This document shows, piece by piece, positions 4,616 through 6,768 of a stretch of DNA of 6,768 nucleotides. The position numbers were made by a program, and so were the translations under genes. Each line of letters opens with the position of its first letter. Within the stretch, counting starts at the first letter, position 1. Under the pieces are notes generated by a model, which worked only from the letters and a program-made list of their open reading frames with translations, had not been told where the DNA came from and did not search any database. The stretch covers positions 1-6,768 of the forward strand of contig CAKUEV010000099.1 in the NCBI GenBank assembly GCA_934646845.1, in the 5' to 3' direction. The DNA comes from an uncultured Slackia sp. Lineage in GTDB: Bacteria > Actinomycetota > Coriobacteriia > Coriobacteriales > Eggerthellaceae.

Positions 4616-5017
4616 CCCGTTCGCCAACTCATAAGCAAGCCACCTGAGACTACTCACTTTGTTCACGAATGGCGAAGACCTGCGACCTGGGGTTTTGCAA
4701 ATGGCGCGCAAGCCACTCGCGTTAATTCACTTGCGATTGCAGCTGGCGGCTTGCAGGCAAAAGGGCGGTTGAGTTTCAAAACGGGCGTTTTCGGCGCCAT
4801 CGAGCCTCCAAAGGCGACCCGCCGCGCACTTTGGGACAAAAACAAAAACTCAAAGCCCTGAGTTTGAAAAAAGTTTTTGAGGTTGTCCCAACTTTTGTCC
4901 CCGAAGCCGACGAAACGCGACATCGCGTCATTCGGCGGCACGCGTTCCGTGTCGATGCCGAAAACTGGATGCAACTGGAATGACGGGACGGCAGAACCAA
5001 AGCCATCGAGTGGGAGT
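4616..5017. repeat. Long dispersed repeat, copy A'
   Basis: Diverged direct copy of 97-490, with shared blocks in the same order. Around the TTTGTCCC pair (about 4855-4915 against 325-385) the two align without gaps. The minus-strand frame open at 4974-4663 contains VGFGDKSWDNLKNFF, and the corresponding frame in copy A contains VGVRDKPWDKFANYF. There is no ribosome site and no recognisable domain. I treat it as a non-coding repeat or an eroded gene. Confidence 0.65.
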
Positions 5018-5077
5018 AAGGTTTAAGAAACCAGCTTCTGCAAAATCGAAAAAATAGGTGTCTTAACTGACGATCAT

Positions 5078-5115
5078 CGCCTCCTCTGGATAATCAAACC
5101 GAGGAGGCGTTTTTT
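5078..5115 (+). terminator. Intrinsic terminator, plus strand
   Basis: Perfect 9-bp arms CGCCTCCTC (5078-5086) and GAGGAGGCG (5101-5109) are followed by six T residues (5110-5115). The minus strand lacks a T-run after the stem. No plus-strand gene lies upstream, so it implies an unannotated transcript from within or just after repeat A'. A small hairpin, GGTTT-AAG-AAACC, lies at 5020-5032. Confidence 0.75.
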
Positions 5116-5293
5116 ATGAGTTGTATAAAGAGTTCTAGAGCTCGAGGTACTGAAGCTAGATGGATGCCTGCGCTGCGGCAGGCCTTGGCTCTCTGCAAAA
5201 GACGGACTCTTTTGGGTGCCGTTGCGCTTGTTCCGGGGCGCAGTCAACAGGGTTGATGCGGATGCGCGGGGATGGTTCAAGCGCGAGTTAAGG
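5116..5293. other. Intergenic stretch between terminator and promoter
   Basis: A 46-codon plus-strand frame starts at ATG 5116 inside the terminator tail, has no ribosome site and matches nothing I know. The minus-strand frame at 5301-5074 is also unconvincing. The DNA is rather GC-rich from 5160 to 5290, which could reflect a small gene remnant. I call no gene. Confidence 0.3.
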
Positions 5294-5294
5294 C

Positions 5295-5322
5295 TTTGCA
5301 AACAGAATCCATGTGTTATATT
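5295..5322 (+). promoter_or_regulatory. Extended -10 promoter of the second Abi gene and its leader RNA
   Basis: Extended -10 TGT-TATATT (-10 at 5317-5322) with a weak -35, TTTGCA (5295-5300), at 16 bp. Predicted start is near 5329, just before the hairpin. Confidence 0.6.
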
Positions 5323-5328
5323 TTAATC

Positions 5329-5380
5329 AGTTAGCCCCGGTACGACCGCTGATTCAAGTCGCCGGGGCTCAATTGTTTTC
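5329..5380 (+). ncRNA. Structured leader RNA of the second Abi gene
   Basis: An outer perfect 8-bp stem, AGCCCCGG (5333-5340) with CCGGGGCT (5362-5369), encloses an inner 4-bp stem, CGAC (5343-5346) with GTCG (5358-5361), separated by a two-base bulge on the 5' side, and an 11-base loop (5347-5357). A loose T-rich tail, TTGTTTTC, follows (5373-5380), so it could partly terminate. It ends about 17 bases before the ATG of the Abi gene. It may be a separate small RNA, an attenuator, or a cis element bound by the Abi protein. Confidence 0.65.
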
Positions 5381-5396
5381 TGAGGAAAGGTTCTCT

Positions 5397-6125
5397 ATGC
5401 CGAACGCTCTGAAGATGGACCGAGCGCACGTCATATCTTGGCTTTCTGAACCGCGATATAGCAAATACCTCGAAGCGGCGTGCGGCGATGACACCGTCGC
5501 GCTTGATCTTTACCTCTGGAACATCGGCCTTGCGCAGGCCGTCTTGAAGGACGTTTCGTTCTTTGAGGTCGCTCTCAGGAATGCGTACGATAGGGCAATA
5601 TCCTCCACCTGGAATGGGTTCGACCACTGGTTATTCGACGGAGAGTCTCCCGTAAGGCGCCCGATTCTCAGGACGAACAAGCGCGGACGGGTCAACGATG
5701 CCAACCGCCTGAACAGGAACTCGATAGATCATCTGAGAAACGGCCTTCGCGAGAATGCGACCGCGGACGATATTGTCTCGAACCTCACGCTGGGCTTCTG
5801 GGCTCACGTGACGGACCGCAACCACGAACGCGATTTGTGGATTCCGATCATCCATAAGGCGTGGCCGAAGGGGACCGATCGAAACGATGTCAATAATCAG
5901 ATAGCGGGGATCAACGAGATCCGTAACCGCGCCGCGCATCACGAACATCTCTTCGCGCATGCGGGATGCAGGTGCGCGACTTTGCGGTCATGCCGAGAGG
6001 CCGCTTCGCTGTTCGCTCAGCTTGAGCCGGTCGCACATAGCTATGTTTACAAAAGCTGCATCGGTAAATGCTCGGTCGATAACTACCTGAAAGAGTGCCC
6101 GGCACCTTGTGACGTTGCAGTCTGA
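5397..6125 (+). CDS. Abi family (Abi_2) HEPN protein, second system
   Basis: The 242-residue protein has the Abi_2 pattern: YLWNIGLAQAVLKDVSFFEV with the following ALRNAYDRAI (39-68), WNGFDHWLF (72-80), SNLTLGFWAHVTDRNHERDLW (128-148), and the HEPN motif R-x4-H at R176-H181 (RNRAAH, then HEHLF). It is unlike the first Abi gene in most of its length and has a C-terminus with six Cys between about residues 192 and 238. The start is ATG at 5397, with GAGGAAAGG upstream; the frame is open from 5313, but that region is the structured leader. The role is inferred to be RNA cleavage during phage attack or toxin-like growth arrest. No plus-strand terminator follows. It converges on the yjdF gene at 6269-6688. 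Confidence 0.85.
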   Translation: MPNALKMDRAHVISWLSEPRYSKYLEAACGDDTVALDLYLWNIGLAQAVLKDVSFFEVALRNAYDRAISSTWNGFDHWLFDGESPVRRPILRTNKRGRVNDANRLNRNSIDHLRNGLRENATADDIVSNLTLGFWAHVTDRNHERDLWIPIIHKAWPKGTDRNDVNNQIAGINEIRNRAAHHEHLFAHAGCRCATLRSCREAASLFAQLEPVAHSYVYKSCIGKCSVDNYLKECPAPCDVAV

Positions 6126-6162
6126 GAATTCCCTTGTTATGAGGGCGTAAATCGCAAGACGG

Positions 6163-6191
6163 ATAAAAAACACCCCCATAAATCTGGTGTC
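6163..6191 (-). terminator. Probable terminator of the second yjdF transcript
   Basis: Minus strand ACACC (6186-6190) pairs with GGTGT (6170-6174) across an 11-base loop; one flanking G-U pair is possible. TTTTTTATCC follows. The stem is short but the T-run is good. It lies between the convergent second Abi gene and the yjdF copy. Confidence 0.5.
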
Positions 6192-6210
6192 TGATACGTT
6201 GCTCAACCGA

Positions 6211-6242
6211 GCGGGCGCGGTTTCAATTGAGGTTGCTCCTGC
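6211..6242. repeat. Conserved hairpin beside the yjdF 3' end, copy 3
   Basis: Arms GCGGGCGCGG (6211-6220) and TTGCTCCTGC (6233-6242) pair with one mismatch and several G-T wobbles. The inner TTTC-AATT-GAGG matches copies 1 and 2. This copy lacks the LexA box found to the left of the other two; similarity stops a few bases before where the box would be. Confidence 0.55.
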
Positions 6243-6268
6243 TGCGATATGGGGGTCGATGTTGTCGA

Positions 6269-6688
6269 TTAATGTCCGCGATGCTTCTGCTTGCGCTTCA
6301 GTTTTCTCTGCTCGAAGCGCGCCTCAGCCTCTTTTGCGCGGCGTCGGCTTCTTGTATGAGCTGACTCCTGCTTCATCGCTTCTCTCTGTGCCACGAGCGC
6401 CTGCTGCGCCTTGGTGCTCATCGCCGGCTGCTTGAGGGCCTTCGCCGCCTCGCGAGCGCGCCGCTTGGGGTTCTTTGCGGGCTTGCTTGCCTCAGCCGGT
6501 TCTCCACCGAAGAATGAGAGCTTCTCCCATTTACTGACAACGAATCGCAGGATCTCCTCATCGGACGGCTCTGTGCCGAAGGCGATGCGGGCGACGCCGT
6601 ACCTTCCGTCCTCGACATGCTCCGCCAGCCCGACCCAGAATTGGCCGTCGTGATATACGGTCAGGGTGGACGACACGCTGATCTGCAT
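6269..6688 (-). CDS. yjdF: YjdF family protein (DUF2992), second copy
   Basis: 139 residues, the same length as the copy at 2660-3079, with about 20 substitutions. The N-terminal VYHDGQFWVGLAEHVEDGRY block and the C-terminal FEQRKLKRKQKHRGH are unchanged. Changes cluster in the middle, for example around residues 64-67 (GEPA against HDST), and in the basic helical part. The start is ATG at 6688, with AAAGGAGGAA upstream; the start-codon stem CTGCATGG/CCATGCAG (6715-6722 with 6683-6690) is conserved. The stop is TAA rather than TGA. The leader is identical to the first copy from 6697 to the window edge, whereas the coding DNA has drifted. Confidence 0.9.
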   Translation of the reverse strand: MQISVSSTLTVYHDGQFWVGLAEHVEDGRYGVARIAFGTEPSDEEILRFVVSKWEKLSFFGGEPAEASKPAKNPKRRAREAAKALKQPAMSTKAQQALVAQREAMKQESAHTRSRRRAKEAEARFEQRKLKRKQKHRGH

Positions 6689-6696
6689 GGTTGGTT

Positions 6697-6768
6697 CCTC
6701 CTTTATGTAGATGACCATGCAGAGAAGGGACAACCAAGGAGGCAGGTTACTGATGCGGACTCCCGCAC
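6697..6768 (-). ncRNA. yjdF riboswitch, second copy, cut by the window edge
   Basis: It carries the ribosome site (6697-6703), the anti-Shine-Dalgarno CCTCCTT, the AGTAACCTGCC block, and the hairpin TGCGG-GAGT-CCGCA. The sequence is identical to the first copy over the whole visible length. The 5' part of the aptamer and the promoter lie beyond the window. Confidence 0.75.

Noticed and set aside
4663..4974. 103-codon minus-strand frame in repeat A'
   Set aside because: No ribosome site or domain, and the matching region in copy A is only partly open; nucleotide-level repeat homology explains the similarity.
5313..5396. N-terminal extension of the second Abi gene
   Set aside because: The upstream ATG lies within the promoter, and the extension would translate the structured leader. 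The ATG at 5397 has a ribosome site.

Overview
The window looks like an accessory, defence-type region of a high-GC Gram-positive chromosome or integrated element. My best guess is a coriobacterium (Eggerthellaceae or Collinsella-like). The reasons are GC-rich genes with AGGAG ribosome sites, two actinobacterial/Bacillus-type LexA boxes, a coriobacterial-looking Abi_2 protein, and AT-richer intergenic DNA full of repeats. No ribosomal, core metabolic, tRNA or rRNA gene is visible, so the taxonomy is inference.

Layout, left to right. 1-490: a short repeat cluster, then the first copy (A) of a diverged ~400 bp non-coding repeat. 485-632: a LexA box, a conserved hairpin and a 17-codon remnant of a yjdF gene. 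692-1921 (minus): a DUF3800 gene preceded by its own promoter, a two-hairpin RNA and a terminator, then a small excisionase-like HTH gene. 2121-2600: a terminator, about 400 bp without a convincing gene, and a second LexA box. 2603-3236 (minus): a conserved hairpin, an intact yjdF gene and a yjdF-type riboswitch leader. 3320-4590 (minus): an AbiF/AbiD-like HEPN gene followed by two paralogous units, each a promoter, a ~60 nt two-hairpin RNA and an intrinsic terminator. 4616-5115: the second copy (A') of the long repeat, then a plus-strand terminator. 5294-6125 (plus): a second HEPN Abi_2 gene with an extended -10 promoter and a structured leader RNA. 6163-6768 (minus): a second complete yjdF copy with the start of its riboswitch, cut by the window edge.

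The common theme is structured RNA next to putative RNA-acting defence proteins. Both Abi proteins carry the HEPN R-x4-H motif, and they and the DUF3800 gene each sit beside a compact RNA with a recognisable promoter and a terminator-like hairpin. The best candidate for a new system is the AbiF-like gene with its two RNA units. They share promoter layout, hairpin order and arm lengths, although much of the paired sequence has changed. A plausible model is a HEPN ribonuclease toxin or effector with a guide or antitoxin RNA. The yjdF copies form a separate theme: ligand-controlled genes duplicated within about 3.6 kb, with identical leaders over the visible part.
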